NCBI RefSeq assembly: GCF_003627055.1
Contig: NZ_CP032624.1
Coordinates: forward strand, 1,426,001 to 1,490,000
Source of the DNA: Gryllotalpicola protaetiae
Lineage (GTDB): Bacteria > Actinomycetota > Actinomycetes > Actinomycetales > Microbacteriaceae
Direction: 5' to 3'
Length of the DNA stretch: 64,000 nucleotides
The position numbers and the translations under genes are program-made. The notes below the pieces were generated by a model. The model saw only the letters and a list, made by a program, of their open reading frames with translations, was not told the DNA's origin and did no database searches. Shown one piece after another: positions 45,404 to 55,706 of this stretch (its first letter is position 1; each line of letters opens with the position of its first letter).

Positions 45404-46671
45404 GGACGCGCGTCGGCCGCCCACGTGTCGGGGGAGCCGATGCGCCTGATCTCCTTGACGAACGCGGTGCCGACGACGCCCGCGGCGAGCGCAGCCGAGA
45501 AGATCCAGAGCGTCGGCACGATTCCCAGCTGCGCCAGCAGCGCGCCGGCGACGACCGGGGCGAGCGGAGCCACCGCGAGGTAGCCGAGTGAGCTGACCGA
45601 ATTGACGCGGCCCTGCAGCTCGTCCGGCACGATGGCGGTCACGTACCCGCCGATTCCCGAGTTCACCGCGGGGATCAGCACGAATGCGAAGGCCAGGAAC
45701 ACGAGGTAGCCGACGTAGTCGTGCACGACCGACATGCCGAGGAAGGCAGCCGCGGTGACCCCGAGCCCCACGATGGCTAGCAGGCCGGACGGCACGCGCT
45801 TCAGCAGCGGCCCGGCGATCACGGAGCCGAGCAGCATGACCGCCCCCGCGACGGTGTCGAGCAACCCGATCAGCAGCGGGGCCGTATGCGTGCGCACCAG
45901 TTGCAGATTGACCGCGATGAGCGTGCCGTTGACGGTCAAGTTGATCAGCATGATGAGCCACAGCGAGTTGCGCAGCAGCGGAAGCCTCGCGACGAAGCGG
46001 ATGCCCTCCTTGAGCTGCTCGACCGGGTGTGCCGCCTTCGCCTGCACGCGGTCGCCGTTCAGCGGCACCCGAACAAGCCCGGTGCAGACCACGACCGCAA
46101 GATGGCCGATCGCCGTCGCTGCGAACGGCAGCGCACGCGACACGGCGTAGAGCACGCCGCCGATCGGGCTGGCGATGAGCGCCGCGGCCGCGCTGCGGCC
46201 CTGCACCGCCGCCATCGCGGGAGCAAGCTGATCAGTGGCGACGACCGCGCGAATTGCCCCGACCTCGGCCGGGTTGAAGACCGCGGTCGCCACCGACGCG
46301 CCGAACAGCACGATCGCCAGTTGCCATGCGGTCAGCGCTCCCGCCAGGCCGGCGAGCGCTGCGAACGACCAGAGCGCCGTTCCCACCACGGCGGCGGCGA
46401 TGAGCAGACCGCGACGGTCGGCTCGGTCGGCGAGCACGCCCGCCGGCAGGGTGGCGAGCAGGCTGCCCGCTTCGCCCACGGCGGCGACGACACCCGCGAG
46501 CACGACCGAGTGAGTGAGGCCGAACGCCACCAGCGGAACGGCGAACGTACCGACACCCTCACCGATGATCTGCGTCGTCTTGCCCGACATGAGCAGCAGG
46601 TAGGGGCGGTTGCGCCAGAGCGAGATCTGCGGCTGCGCCGGCGCCGAGACAGAGGCCTGAGGAGTGGTCAT
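45400..46671 (-). CDS. MFS transporter, MFS_3/enterobactin-exporter-like
   Basis: 423 residues, about 12 membrane helices. Starts MTTPQASVSAPAQPQISLWRN before LLMSGKTTQIIGEGVGTFAVPLVAFGLT, the DitE/EntS-like pattern, with motif A TLPAGVLADRADRRGLLIAAAV. It is divergent from an ArsR-type regulator with a four-copy operator between them, so it is most likely the regulated efflux pump. Substrate not known. Confidence 0.85.
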   Translation of the reverse strand: MTTPQASVSAPAQPQISLWRNRPYLLLMSGKTTQIIGEGVGTFAVPLVAFGLTHSVVLAGVVAAVGEAGSLLATLPAGVLADRADRRGLLIAAAVVGTALWSFAALAGLAGALTAWQLAIVLFGASVATAVFNPAEVGAIRAVVATDQLAPAMAAVQGRSAAAALIASPIGGVLYAVSRALPFAATAIGHLAVVVCTGLVRVPLNGDRVQAKAAHPVEQLKEGIRFVARLPLLRNSLWLIMLINLTVNGTLIAVNLQLVRTHTAPLLIGLLDTVAGAVMLLGSVIAGPLLKRVPSGLLAIVGLGVTAAAFLGMSVVHDYVGYLVFLAFAFVLIPAVNSGIGGYVTAIVPDELQGRVNSVSSLGYLAVAPLAPVVAGALLAQLGIVPTLWIFSAALAAGVVGTAFVKEIRRIGSPDTWAADARP

Positions 46672-46684
46672 GGGGCGAGATTAG

Positions 46685-46734
46685 TTTCGCAACGCTAATT
46701 GCGCAATATTTATTGCGCACTTCTTCGTGCGCAA
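46685..46734. promoter_or_regulatory. Four phased TTGCGCAA operator boxes
   Basis: Palindromic 8-mers start at exactly 14-bp steps: TTTCGCAA (46685), TTGCGCAA (46699), TTGCGCAC (46713) and GTGCGCAA (46727). They fill the divergent region between the MFS and ArsR-type genes. This looks like a cooperative array for the regulator encoded at 46752. Confidence 0.7.
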
Positions 46735-46751
46735 GCCGGTAGGCTGTGGAC

Positions 46752-47342
46752 ATGGCCGCAGAGGACACCTGGAATCAGCCGCCGCTCCAGGTCACGGAGC
46801 CGGCGACGCTGCGGGCCTTCGCGCACCCGACGCGGCAGCGGATCCTTCGCGAGCTGGCCGTGCGCACTCATGCCCGCGCCGCCGACCTCGCCCGCTGGAC
46901 GGGGGAGCCGGCGAACTCCCTCAGCTTCCACCTGCGCACACTCGCGAGCGCCGGCCTGATCCGCGAACTGCCCGAGAAGGGGCGTGACAAGCGCGACCGG
47001 GTGTGGGAGCTCGCCAATCAAGGCGGCTACACCTTCGAGGATCCAATCGCCGACCCCGGCGTCTCATCCTTCGTGGCAGAGCGCTTCGACTGGCTGCGCC
47101 GGCTCCTCGCACGCGAGTTCGACGACGAGCAGTCTGTGTCGACCGTGCAGTTCGGCGGAGCGCTGCTGACGAAGGCCGAGGCCAAGGAGTTCTCCGAACA
47201 ACTCGGCGAACTGCTCACAAAGTGGCGCAAGCACGGCGCGGAGGCAGCGGAGCGCGACCCCGCCGACACGCAGCGGCGCGCCTATGACGTCGCCTTCGCG
47301 CTCGGGCGGTCCGCGCCGCCCGCAGCCGCCTCCCAGGACTGA
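46752..47342 (+). CDS. ArsR-like winged-helix regulator
   Basis: 196 residues. Winged helix-turn-helix (TLRAFAHPTRQRILRELAVRTHARAADLARWTGEPANSLSFHLRTLASAGLIREL, about 20-75), then a longer C-terminal helical part typical of HTH_20/ArsR-type regulators of MFS pumps. No Cys cluster for metal binding is visible, so the signal is probably organic. ATG 46752 is used; GTG 46746 is in frame and equally possible. Divergent from the MFS exporter; likely represses it and itself at the phased boxes. Confidence 0.85.
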   Translation: MAAEDTWNQPPLQVTEPATLRAFAHPTRQRILRELAVRTHARAADLARWTGEPANSLSFHLRTLASAGLIRELPEKGRDKRDRVWELANQGGYTFEDPIADPGVSSFVAERFDWLRRLLAREFDDEQSVSTVQFGGALLTKAEAKEFSEQLGELLTKWRKHGAEAAERDPADTQRRAYDVAFALGRSAPPAAASQD

Positions 47343-47403
47343 GCCCGGCTCGGTTCACCCCGGGGCAACCGGCGATTCACCTCGGCCGTGTTGACTGCCC
47401 CGC

Positions 47404-48282
47404 GTGTTGGCCTGGGTGGAGTCACCGTTCCAGCTGCTGAGTGCAGCCGAATGGGCGCACGCCGCCGGCCGCCGCATCTCGGTCGCCATGCGCCTCTCGG
47501 GGCCCCAGATGGAGACGACCGCCGCCGAGCTGCTGCGCCGCGGCGCGCCGTTCAGTGACGTCACGCCGTGGGTCGGCATTCCGTGGGGGAAGCTCGCCGA
47601 GGAGCGCGACTGGGCCGTCGGCGACGGCTTCAGCGGGCAGTTCCGCATGGCGGCATCCGTTCTGCGCCCGCGCAGCGTGAGCCTGCTGGATGACGGCGCC
47701 AACACGCTCGCTCTCGCTGACGCGCTGCTCGATCGCACGCCGTTCCGCCGCCCGCGCCGGCACGAGGGTCGCGCCGCCCGCCTGCTCGGCGATCTGGCAA
47801 AGCACCGGCTGCACGCGCTCGCCGACCGCGAGGCGGTCGAGGTCTTCACCGTCTTCCCGCTCGGCGAGCAGCGGGTCGAGGCGCTCGGCACCCGCGGCAT
47901 CGCGACCAGGCACCACTCCTTCGCGTGGACACGCGGTGCTGCCGACCCGCTCGAGCTGCCGGGCGATCGCGTGCTGCTCGGCAGCGCGCTGCCGACCGAC
48001 GGCCACGTCGCGACTCCCGACTACCTGCGCTGGGTCGCGGGGCAGGCACGCGAGGCATCCGTCGTCTATCTGCCGCACCGACGCGAATTGCGTCACGTTC
48101 TCGACAATGTGCGCCGGATGCCTGGCGTGAGGGTGCTCGAGACGGGGCTGCCGGTCGAGCTGGTGCTCGCAGGCATCCGTCGCCCCATCGAACTGGTGTC
48201 GCTGCAGACGAGCGCCTCCACCACGCTCGAGCTGCTGCTCGGCGGCACCGGCAGCGTGATCAGGCAGACCGCCCTCGTTTGA
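47404..48282 (+). CDS. Possible glycosyltransferase (polysialyl/GT52-like), uncertain
   Basis: 292 residues, not confidently recognised. WVESPFQLLSAAEWAH at the start and SLLDDGANTLALADALLDRTPF in the middle resemble the opening and nucleotide-sugar-side segments of sialyl- or polysialyltransferase-like proteins; LPHRRELRHVLDNVRRMPGVRVLETGLPVELVL and SLQTSASTTLELLLGGTGSV fit the donor-binding half. No membrane helix or signal. GTG 47404 with no strong ribosome site. Function is a guess from pattern; neighbours give no support. Confidence 0.45.
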   Translation: MLAWVESPFQLLSAAEWAHAAGRRISVAMRLSGPQMETTAAELLRRGAPFSDVTPWVGIPWGKLAEERDWAVGDGFSGQFRMAASVLRPRSVSLLDDGANTLALADALLDRTPFRRPRRHEGRAARLLGDLAKHRLHALADREAVEVFTVFPLGEQRVEALGTRGIATRHHSFAWTRGAADPLELPGDRVLLGSALPTDGHVATPDYLRWVAGQAREASVVYLPHRRELRHVLDNVRRMPGVRVLETGLPVELVLAGIRRPIELVSLQTSASTTLELLLGGTGSVIRQTALV

Positions 48283-48337
48283 CCGTTTCTGTGGGTTTCA
48301 GGCCGAGGTACCCGGAAGCGGTCGGTAGGATCCACAC

Positions 48338-49105
48338 ATGTCGCTCTTCTCCATCGAACGGCGGAAGGTCATCGTGGACCATGCCCGCGAGACGGGGCGC
48401 GCCGACGTCAGCGAGCTGTCGAAGCTGCTGAAGGTCTCGGCCGAGACCGTGCGGCGCGATCTGACCTCGCTCGAGAAGTCCGGGCTGCTGCGGCGCGTGC
48501 ATGGCGGGGCGGTGCCGGTCGAGCGGCTGGGGTTCGAGTCCGACCTCGCGACGCGCTCGACGCGCATGATCGAAGAGAAGAGCCGCATCGCCGAGGCGAC
48601 GGTGAAGCACCTCGAGAACGCCGAGGCGATCTACATCGACGAGGGCGCGATCTTCCAGCTGCTCGCCGACCGGCTGTACCCCGAGAGCCCGACGACGGTC
48701 GTCACGAACTCGCTCGCGATCGCAGTGTCGCTCGCCGGGCGACCGAACGTCGAGGTCATCTCGCTGGGTGGTCGGGTGCGGGCGAAGACCCTGGGGGCCG
48801 TCGACTTCTGGGCGATCGAGATGCTCGAGACGATGGTGCTCGACCTCGCGATCATCGGGGCCAACGGCATCTCGGTGCGGCGTGGCGCGACGGTGCCCGA
48901 TGCCGCGATCGCCGAGGTGAAGGCGGCAGCGATCAAGCAGTCCCGCCGGCGCATCCTGATCGCCGACCACTCGAAGGTCGGCGCCGACTCGTTCGTGCGG
49001 TTCGCCGCCCTCGACGATTTCGAGCTGTTCATCACCGACGACGGGGTGAGCCCCGAGCACGCCGACGAGCTGCGCGCGTCGGGCCTCGAGCTCGACCTCG
49101 CCTGA
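48338..49105 (+). CDS. DeoR/GlpR family regulator (polyol locus)
   Basis: 255 residues. Helix-turn-helix SELSKLLKVSAETVRRDLTSLEKSGLLRRVHGGAVP (about 26-61), the DeoR signature, then a sugar-phosphate sensor domain with YIDEGAIFQLLADRL, TVVTNSLAIAVSLAGRPNVEVISLGG and LDLAIIGANGISVRRG, and the terminal ADHSKVGADSFVRFA. Directly beside polyol dehydrogenase and ABC transport genes, so it likely represses them and is released by a phosphorylated sugar. It is convergent with the dehydrogenase. Confidence 0.9.
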   Translation: MSLFSIERRKVIVDHARETGRADVSELSKLLKVSAETVRRDLTSLEKSGLLRRVHGGAVPVERLGFESDLATRSTRMIEEKSRIAEATVKHLENAEAIYIDEGAIFQLLADRLYPESPTTVVTNSLAIAVSLAGRPNVEVISLGGRVRAKTLGAVDFWAIEMLETMVLDLAIIGANGISVRRGATVPDAAIAEVKAAAIKQSRRRILIADHSKVGADSFVRFAALDDFELFITDDGVSPEHADELRASGLELDLA

Positions 49106-49133
49106 GCACTCGCCGCCTGGGTCGCGCACCCGC

Positions 49134-49263
49134 CCGGTCGTCACAAAGTCGGCTTATGCCCGTCTGTGGGACGACTTATTGACGACCGGCGAGCGCCCGT
49201 GCCGGCGAGTCGTCGCAAAGTCGGCCGAACGAGCTGGAGAACCGGACTTGTTGACGACCGGGC
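49134..49263. repeat. Family A palindromic repeats, copy group 2
   Basis: Unit 1 has arms CCGGTCGTCA (49134-49143) and TGACGACCGG (49180-49189). Unit 2 is more degraded: GTCGTCGCAAAGTC (49209-49222) faces GGACTTGTTGACGACCGGG (about 49244-49262). Same inner CAAAGTC as group 1. Located between convergent genes. Confidence 0.82.
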
Positions 49264-49281
49264 GAGGGGCCGGGCGAGGGG

Positions 49282-50769
<1,488 letters not shown>

Positions 50770-50949
50770 CAGAAACCTCTCTCGTCTTCGTCGACGATGC
50801 CCGAACCGGCATTCGCGATCTCATGATTGCCCGGCTATGCCCGGTTTTGCAAGTTTTGTGTGGTTGATTGCCCGATTTAGCTTGCAAGATGTGGGGATGC
50901 GTGAATATTGTGTGCTTGCTTGCGACGGAGCAGGCAGGAGAGGACAACG

Positions 50950-52320
50950 GTGCCCACGATGACGAGGAGACACCTGGCCAAGGCGATCACGGGTGTCGCC
51001 GTGGCCGCCACAGCAGCACTGGCACTCGCGGGCTGCAGCGGCGCAGGCGCCGGCAGCGCCGGCAAGTCGGGCGGAACGCTCAACGTGCTGATGGTGAACA
51101 ACCCGCAGATGGTCGATCTGCAGAAGCTCACCGCAGACAACTTCACCAAGCAGACCGGCATCAAGGTCAACTACACGGTGCTGCCGGAAGACTCGCTGCG
51201 CGCCAAGGCGAGCCAGGAGTTCTCCTCGCAGGCCGGGCAGTACGACGTCGCCACGATCAGCAACTACGAGGTGCCGTTCTACTCGAAGAACGGCTGGCTG
51301 CTGTCGCTGTCCGACAACGTGGCGAAAGACGCCGCCTTCAAGCAGTCCGACGTGCTGAAGCCGATCCAGGACGCACTGACCGGCTCCGACGGGAAGATCT
51401 ACGCCGAGCCGTTCTACGGCGAGTCGTCGATGCTCTACTACCGCGCGGACGTCTTCAAGGACTTGGGCCTCACGATGCCGGCGAACCCCACCTGGGACCA
51501 GGTCGCGCAGCTCGCCGACCAGGTGAAGCAGAAGGAACAGGGCATGGCGGGCATCTGCCTGCGCGGCCAGCCGGGCTGGGGCCAGATGGTCGCGCCGCTC
51601 ACCACGGTCGTCAACACCATGGGCGGCACCTGGTTCGACGACGACTGGAACGCGCAGGTCAGCGGCGAGGGCTTCACGAAGGCGCTCAACTTCTACGTCG
51701 ACCTCGTCAAGAAGGACGGCGAGAGCGGCGCCCCGCAGGCCGGCTACACCGAGTGCCTCAACGACATGACGCAGGGCAAGGCGGCCATGTGGTACGACGC
51801 GACGGCCGCCGCGGGCTCGCTCGAGGCATCCGACTCGCCCGTCGCCGGGAAGATCGGCTACGCGCCCGCGCCGGTCGACCAGACCGAGAGCTCGGGCTGG
51901 CTGTACAGCTGGGCGTGGGGCATCGAGAAGGCGAGCAAGAACCAGGCGAACGCCGAGAAGTTCATCGAGTGGGCGTCTGGCCCCGACTACGCGAAGCTCG
52001 TCGCCGACAAGTACGGCTGGGCGCAGGTTCCCCCGGGCACCCGCACCTCGCTCTACGAGAACGTCGACTACCAGAAGGGCGCCGCGGCCTTCTACAAGCA
52101 GGTCGAGACCGCCATCGACAGCGCCAAGCCGAACGACCCCGGTACGCAGAAGCGACCGGCTGCGGGCATCCAGTTCGTCGCGATCCCTGAGTTCGCGAAT
52201 CTCGGCACAGATGCCTCGCAGCAGTTCAGCGACGCGATCGCCGGCAAGACGACGGTCGAGGCCGCCATCAAGTCGGTTCAGGCCGAAGCCCAAAAAGTCG
52301 GCGACAAGTACAAGAAGTAG
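50950..52320 (+). CDS. Sugar/polyol ABC transporter substrate-binding lipoprotein
   Basis: 456 residues from GTG 50950, which sits seven bases after GGAGAGG; ATG 50959 is an alternative. Signal peptide with lipobox LALAGC-SG near residues 27-33, so membrane-anchored outside. Body is a cluster-B solute-binding fold: VLMVNNPQMVDLQKLTADNFTKQTGIKVNYTVLPED, FYGESSMLYYRADVFKDLGL and WDQVAQLADQVKQ are typical of polyol and sugar binders. First of three coupled genes with two permeases; neighbouring mannitol-type dehydrogenase suggests a polyol ligand. Confidence 0.92.
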   Translation: MPTMTRRHLAKAITGVAVAATAALALAGCSGAGAGSAGKSGGTLNVLMVNNPQMVDLQKLTADNFTKQTGIKVNYTVLPEDSLRAKASQEFSSQAGQYDVATISNYEVPFYSKNGWLLSLSDNVAKDAAFKQSDVLKPIQDALTGSDGKIYAEPFYGESSMLYYRADVFKDLGLTMPANPTWDQVAQLADQVKQKEQGMAGICLRGQPGWGQMVAPLTTVVNTMGGTWFDDDWNAQVSGEGFTKALNFYVDLVKKDGESGAPQAGYTECLNDMTQGKAAMWYDATAAAGSLEASDSPVAGKIGYAPAPVDQTESSGWLYSWAWGIEKASKNQANAEKFIEWASGPDYAKLVADKYGWAQVPPGTRTSLYENVDYQKGAAAFYKQVETAIDSAKPNDPGTQKRPAAGIQFVAIPEFANLGTDASQQFSDAIAGKTTVEAAIKSVQAEAQKVGDKYKK

Positions 52321-52329
52321 GAGCACCTG

Positions 52330-53265
52330 ATGTCGACAGCGGTCACTCTGAACGCGTCGCACCAGACACTGAGCAGGGCGTCCGCCTGGGCCAGGCGGGC
52401 GCCCCTGCTGCCGGCGCTGATCTTCATGATCATCGTCACGCAGCTGCCCTTCGTCGCGACGCTCGTCATCTCGTTCGTGCGCTGGAACGCGCTCTACCCG
52501 AATGACATCGGCTTCGGCTGGTTCGCCAACTATGCGGCGGTGTTCACCGACCAGGCCATGCTGAAGTCGGTCATCACGACGGTCATCCTGACGGTCGCCG
52601 TGGTGCTCGTGAGCCTGATCCTCGGGCTCGTCATCGCGATCCTGCTCGATCGGAAGTTCTTCGGCCGCGGCTTCGTACGCACCATCATGATCGCGCCGTT
52701 CCTGATCGTGCCGGTGGCGGCCGCGCTCGTGTGGAAGCACGCGATCCTGAACCCGTCGTACGGCCTGCTGAACGGAACACTCACGTGGATCTGGGGGCTG
52801 TTCGGCCACGCGGCGAGCGCGCCCCAGCCCGACTGGGTCAGCTCGCAGCCGCTCGGCGCGATCATCGCAGCGCTCGTGTGGCAGTGGACCCCGTTCATGA
52901 TGCTGATCCTGCTGGCCGGGCTGCAGGGGCGGCCGCTCGACGTCATCGAGGCCGCGCGCATCGACGGCGCCGATGAGTGGCAGATCTTCCGTCACATGAC
53001 GCTGCCGCACCTGCGTCAGTACCTCGAGCTCGCCGCACTGCTCGGCTGCATCTACCTGGTGCAGAACTTCGACGCCGTGTTCACGATCACGAGCGGCGGC
53101 CTCGGCACGGCCAACCTGCCGTACACGATCTATCAGACCTTCTTCGAGGCGCACGACTACGGGCAGGCATCCGCCGCGGGTGTCGTCGTCGTGATCGGGT
53201 CGATGATCATCGCGACGTTCGTGCTGCGCACCGTTTCGTCGCTGTTGAAGGAGGAGAAGCGATGA
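52330..53265 (+). CDS. ABC transporter permease (MalF/SmoF-like)
   Basis: 311 residues, six membrane helices. EAARIDGADEWQIFRHMTLPHLRQYLELAALLG is the EAA loop that contacts the ATPase (about 214-246). Start 9 bp after the binding-protein stop; the ribosome site overlaps that stop (TAGGAG). Stop overlaps the next permease start. Forms the channel with the following protein. Confidence 0.92.
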   Translation: MSTAVTLNASHQTLSRASAWARRAPLLPALIFMIIVTQLPFVATLVISFVRWNALYPNDIGFGWFANYAAVFTDQAMLKSVITTVILTVAVVLVSLILGLVIAILLDRKFFGRGFVRTIMIAPFLIVPVAAALVWKHAILNPSYGLLNGTLTWIWGLFGHAASAPQPDWVSSQPLGAIIAALVWQWTPFMMLILLAGLQGRPLDVIEAARIDGADEWQIFRHMTLPHLRQYLELAALLGCIYLVQNFDAVFTITSGGLGTANLPYTIYQTFFEAHDYGQASAAGVVVVIGSMIIATFVLRTVSSLLKEEKR

Positions 53266-54179
53266 GCGCGACCATCACAGGCGAGCGGGCGGATGCCGCA
53301 AGCATCCGTCGCCGCGCCGGTGCGCCCGTAGGGCGCACGGCCTCCATGCGCACCCGCGAACGGCGTCGCACGGTTTCGCTCGGCATCATCGCGTGGGTGA
53401 TCGGGCTGATCTTCTTCGGGCCGATCGTGTGGATGCTGCTCACCTCGCTGCACAGCGAGACGACCGCGGCGACGAATCCGCCCAACCTGTTCGCGCCGCT
53501 GACGCTGTCGTCGTACGCGAACTTCTTCGGCGCATCCTCGGGCGCGAGCCCATGGCCGCCGCTCATCAACTCGGTGTCGATGAGCCTCGGGTCGACGGCG
53601 ATCGTGCTGATCCTGTCGATTCCGGCCGCATACGCACTAGCAATCAGGCCGGTGCGGAAGTGGTCGGACGTGATGTTCTTCTTCCTCACGACGAAGATGC
53701 TGCCGATGGTGGCCGGGCTGCTGCCCGTCTACCTGATCGCCAAACAGCTCGGGCTGCTCGACACCGTCGGGCTGATGGTCATCATTTACACCTCGATGAA
53801 CCTGCCGATCGCGGTGTGGATGATGCGGTCGTTCTTCGCCGAGATCCCGCTCGAGGTCATCGAGGCGGCGCAGGTGGACGGGGCCGGGCTGCTGCTGACC
53901 TTCCGGCGCATCATCATTCCGCTCGCGTCGCCCGGCATCATCGCGACCGCGCTGATCTGCTTCATCTTCAGCTGGAATGAGCTGCTGTTCGCGAGCGTGC
54001 TCACGAGCACGACGTCGTACACGGCGCCCGTGTTCCTGACGTCGTTCGTGACCTCGGAGGGACTGTTCCTTTCAAAGGTGTGCGCCGCCTCGATCGCGAT
54101 CTCACTGCCCGTGCTGGCCGCGGGCTTCGCCGCTCAAGACAAGCTCGTGCAGGGGCTGAGCCTCGGCGCGATCAAGTGA
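53262..54179 (+). CDS. ABC transporter permease (MalG/SmoG-like)
   Basis: 305 residues, six membrane helices after a basic N-terminus (SIRRRAGAPVGRTASMRTRERRRTVS). EAA loop: LEVIEAAQVDGAGLLLTFRRIIIPLASPGIIATALICFIFSWNELLFA. ATG 53262 overlaps the upstream stop by four bases. No ATPase gene follows; the next genes are unrelated, so the transporter likely uses a shared ATPase encoded elsewhere, as with MsiK in actinobacteria. The 3' end overlaps a convergent small gene by 8 bp. Confidence 0.92.
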   Translation: MSATITGERADAASIRRRAGAPVGRTASMRTRERRRTVSLGIIAWVIGLIFFGPIVWMLLTSLHSETTAATNPPNLFAPLTLSSYANFFGASSGASPWPPLINSVSMSLGSTAIVLILSIPAAYALAIRPVRKWSDVMFFFLTTKMLPMVAGLLPVYLIAKQLGLLDTVGLMVIIYTSMNLPIAVWMMRSFFAEIPLEVIEAAQVDGAGLLLTFRRIIIPLASPGIIATALICFIFSWNELLFASVLTSTTSYTAPVFLTSFVTSEGLFLSKVCAASIAISLPVLAAGFAAQDKLVQGLSLGAIK

Positions 54180-54471
54180 GCACGGCGTGGTCGAGCGTGC
54201 CCGCCTCATGCGGGTGGCGCTCGACGCCCAAGGCCGTGCCGAGATCAGGGCAGACGAGATAGGTGTGATGCGTGTGCGCATCGACGTCGACGTCGTGGCG
54301 GCTGATGGCGTGGTAGCAGACGGGGCATAGCCCGTCGGTGACACCGGGGTGCGGGTCCTCGCGCCGCTCGTCGACCCCGTAGGGCCCTCGAATGGCCGGG
54401 CCGATGAGCGGCACCAGCGTGTCATCGAGCGCGGCCGTGGCCTTCCGAACGTTCTCTTTGACGGTATTCAT
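54172..54471 (-). CDS. Small protein with possible zinc ribbon
   Basis: 99 residues, no family assigned. N-terminus is charged and helical (MNTVKENVRKATAALDDTLVPLIGPAIRGPYG). A Cys/His cluster follows: CPVCYHAISRHDVDVDAHTHH ending TYLVCP, with three Cys and several His that could bind zinc. Convergent overlap of 8 bp with the permease gene and divergent from the frameshifted dehydrogenase. Function unknown. Confidence 0.6.
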   Translation of the reverse strand: MNTVKENVRKATAALDDTLVPLIGPAIRGPYGVDERREDPHPGVTDGLCPVCYHAISRHDVDVDAHTHHTYLVCPDLGTALGVERHPHEAGTLDHAVLT

Positions 54472-54573
54472 GCGGTGATGTTAGGACCGTTCGGCCCTAT
54501 CCGCGCCGGGGTTGACGGCGTAATTTCTTGGCTTGAGCGGGTACCACCGAACCGCCCGCCATGGAGGCTTGCA

Positions 54574-55630
54574 ATGAAGGCACTCGTCTACCACGGCCCT
54601 GGTGAGAAGTCGTGGGAGGAGGTGCCTGCCCCCGTCATCCTCAAGCCCACCGACGCGATCGTGAAAATCGATACGACGACGATCTGCGGCACCGATCTGC
54701 ACATCCTGAAAGGTGACGTGCCGGCGGTGACACCCGGCCGGATTCTGGGGCACGAGGGCGTCGGCACGATCACCGAGGTCGGCTCGGCCGTCACCGATCT
54801 GGCCGTCGGCGACCACGTGATCATCTCGTGCGTCTCGGCGTGCGGAAAATGTGACTTCTGCAAGAAGGGCGTCTACTCGCACTGCCGCGCCGACGAGGGC
54901 GCGCCCGGCATCGGCTGGATCTTCGGGCACCTCATCGACGGCACGCAGGCCGACTATGTGCGGGTGCCGTTCGCGGAGACCTCGCTGTACCGCGTGCCTG
55001 ACGGCGTGCCGGACGAGCTGGCTGTGCTGATCAGCGACATCCTGCCGACGGGGCACGAGATCGGGGTGCGCTACGGCGCCGTCTCGCCGGGCGACGTGGT
55101 GGCGGTCGTGGGGGGCCGGGCCCGTGGGGCTCGCAGCGATGGCGACCGCCGGGCTCTACGGCCCGTCGCGGGTCATCGCGATCGACACGGATGCCAACCG
55201 CGTCGAGCAGGCCAAGCGTTTCGGTGCGACCGACGGCGTCGTGGCATCCGCCCCCGATTGGAAGGAGCAGGTGTTCGCGCTCACCGATGGGCTCGGGGTG
55301 GATGTCGCGATCGAGGCCGTCGGCATTCCCGCCACCTGGGACATGTCGCTCGACATCGTGCGCCCCGGCGGCCACGTCGCGAACGTCGGCGTCCACGGAA
55401 CTCCGGTCGAGTTCCATCTCGAGCAGAAGTGGATCGAGAACCTCACCATCACCACCGGTCTCGTCAACACCGACACCTCACCGATGCTGATCAAGCTGCT
55501 CGCGCAGGGGAAGCTCGACGTCGCGGGATTCGTGTCGCACCACTTCGAGCTGTCAGACATCGTCTCGGCCTACGACACCTTCAGCCGGGCGGCGGAGACG
55601 AAGGCACTGAAGGTGATCTTGACCGCATGA
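54574..55630 (+). pseudogene. Zinc alcohol dehydrogenase with frameshift in a G6 run
   Basis: ATG 54574, with GGAGG 6 bases upstream, opens a clear zinc-dependent dehydrogenase: ICGTDLHILKGDVP, GHEGVGTITEVGSAV, and structural zinc CGKCDFCKKGVYSHC. At six Gs (55110-55115) the frame is lost just before the nucleotide motif. Removing one G restores VAVVGAGPVGLAAMA and a normal C-terminal half (the 55124-55630 frame, ending KALKVILTA), giving a full ~350-residue enzyme. This is either a real inactivating frameshift, a slippage-regulated gene, or a sequencing error. Confidence 0.85.
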
Positions 55631-55685
55631 GGATGCTTCCCCGAAGGGTGAGCTGAGGTCGTCACGGCCTGGGTACGGGGACCCG

Positions 55686-55706
55686 GACTCACCCCTCGGG
55701 TGAGTC
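55686..55706. terminator. Hairpin at the convergent dehydrogenase/nnrE junction
   Basis: GACTCACCC-CTC-GGGTGAGTC, a perfect 9-bp stem that covers the nnrE stop codon (55689-55691). A second pair, CCGAAGGGTGAG near 55640-55652 with CTCACCCCTCGG, gives an alternative longer hairpin. Probably terminates the dehydrogenase transcript. Confidence 0.55.

Noticed and set aside
50821-53154. 777-residue minus-strand frame
   Set aside because: Antisense of the solute-binding protein and permease, both of which have clear motifs.
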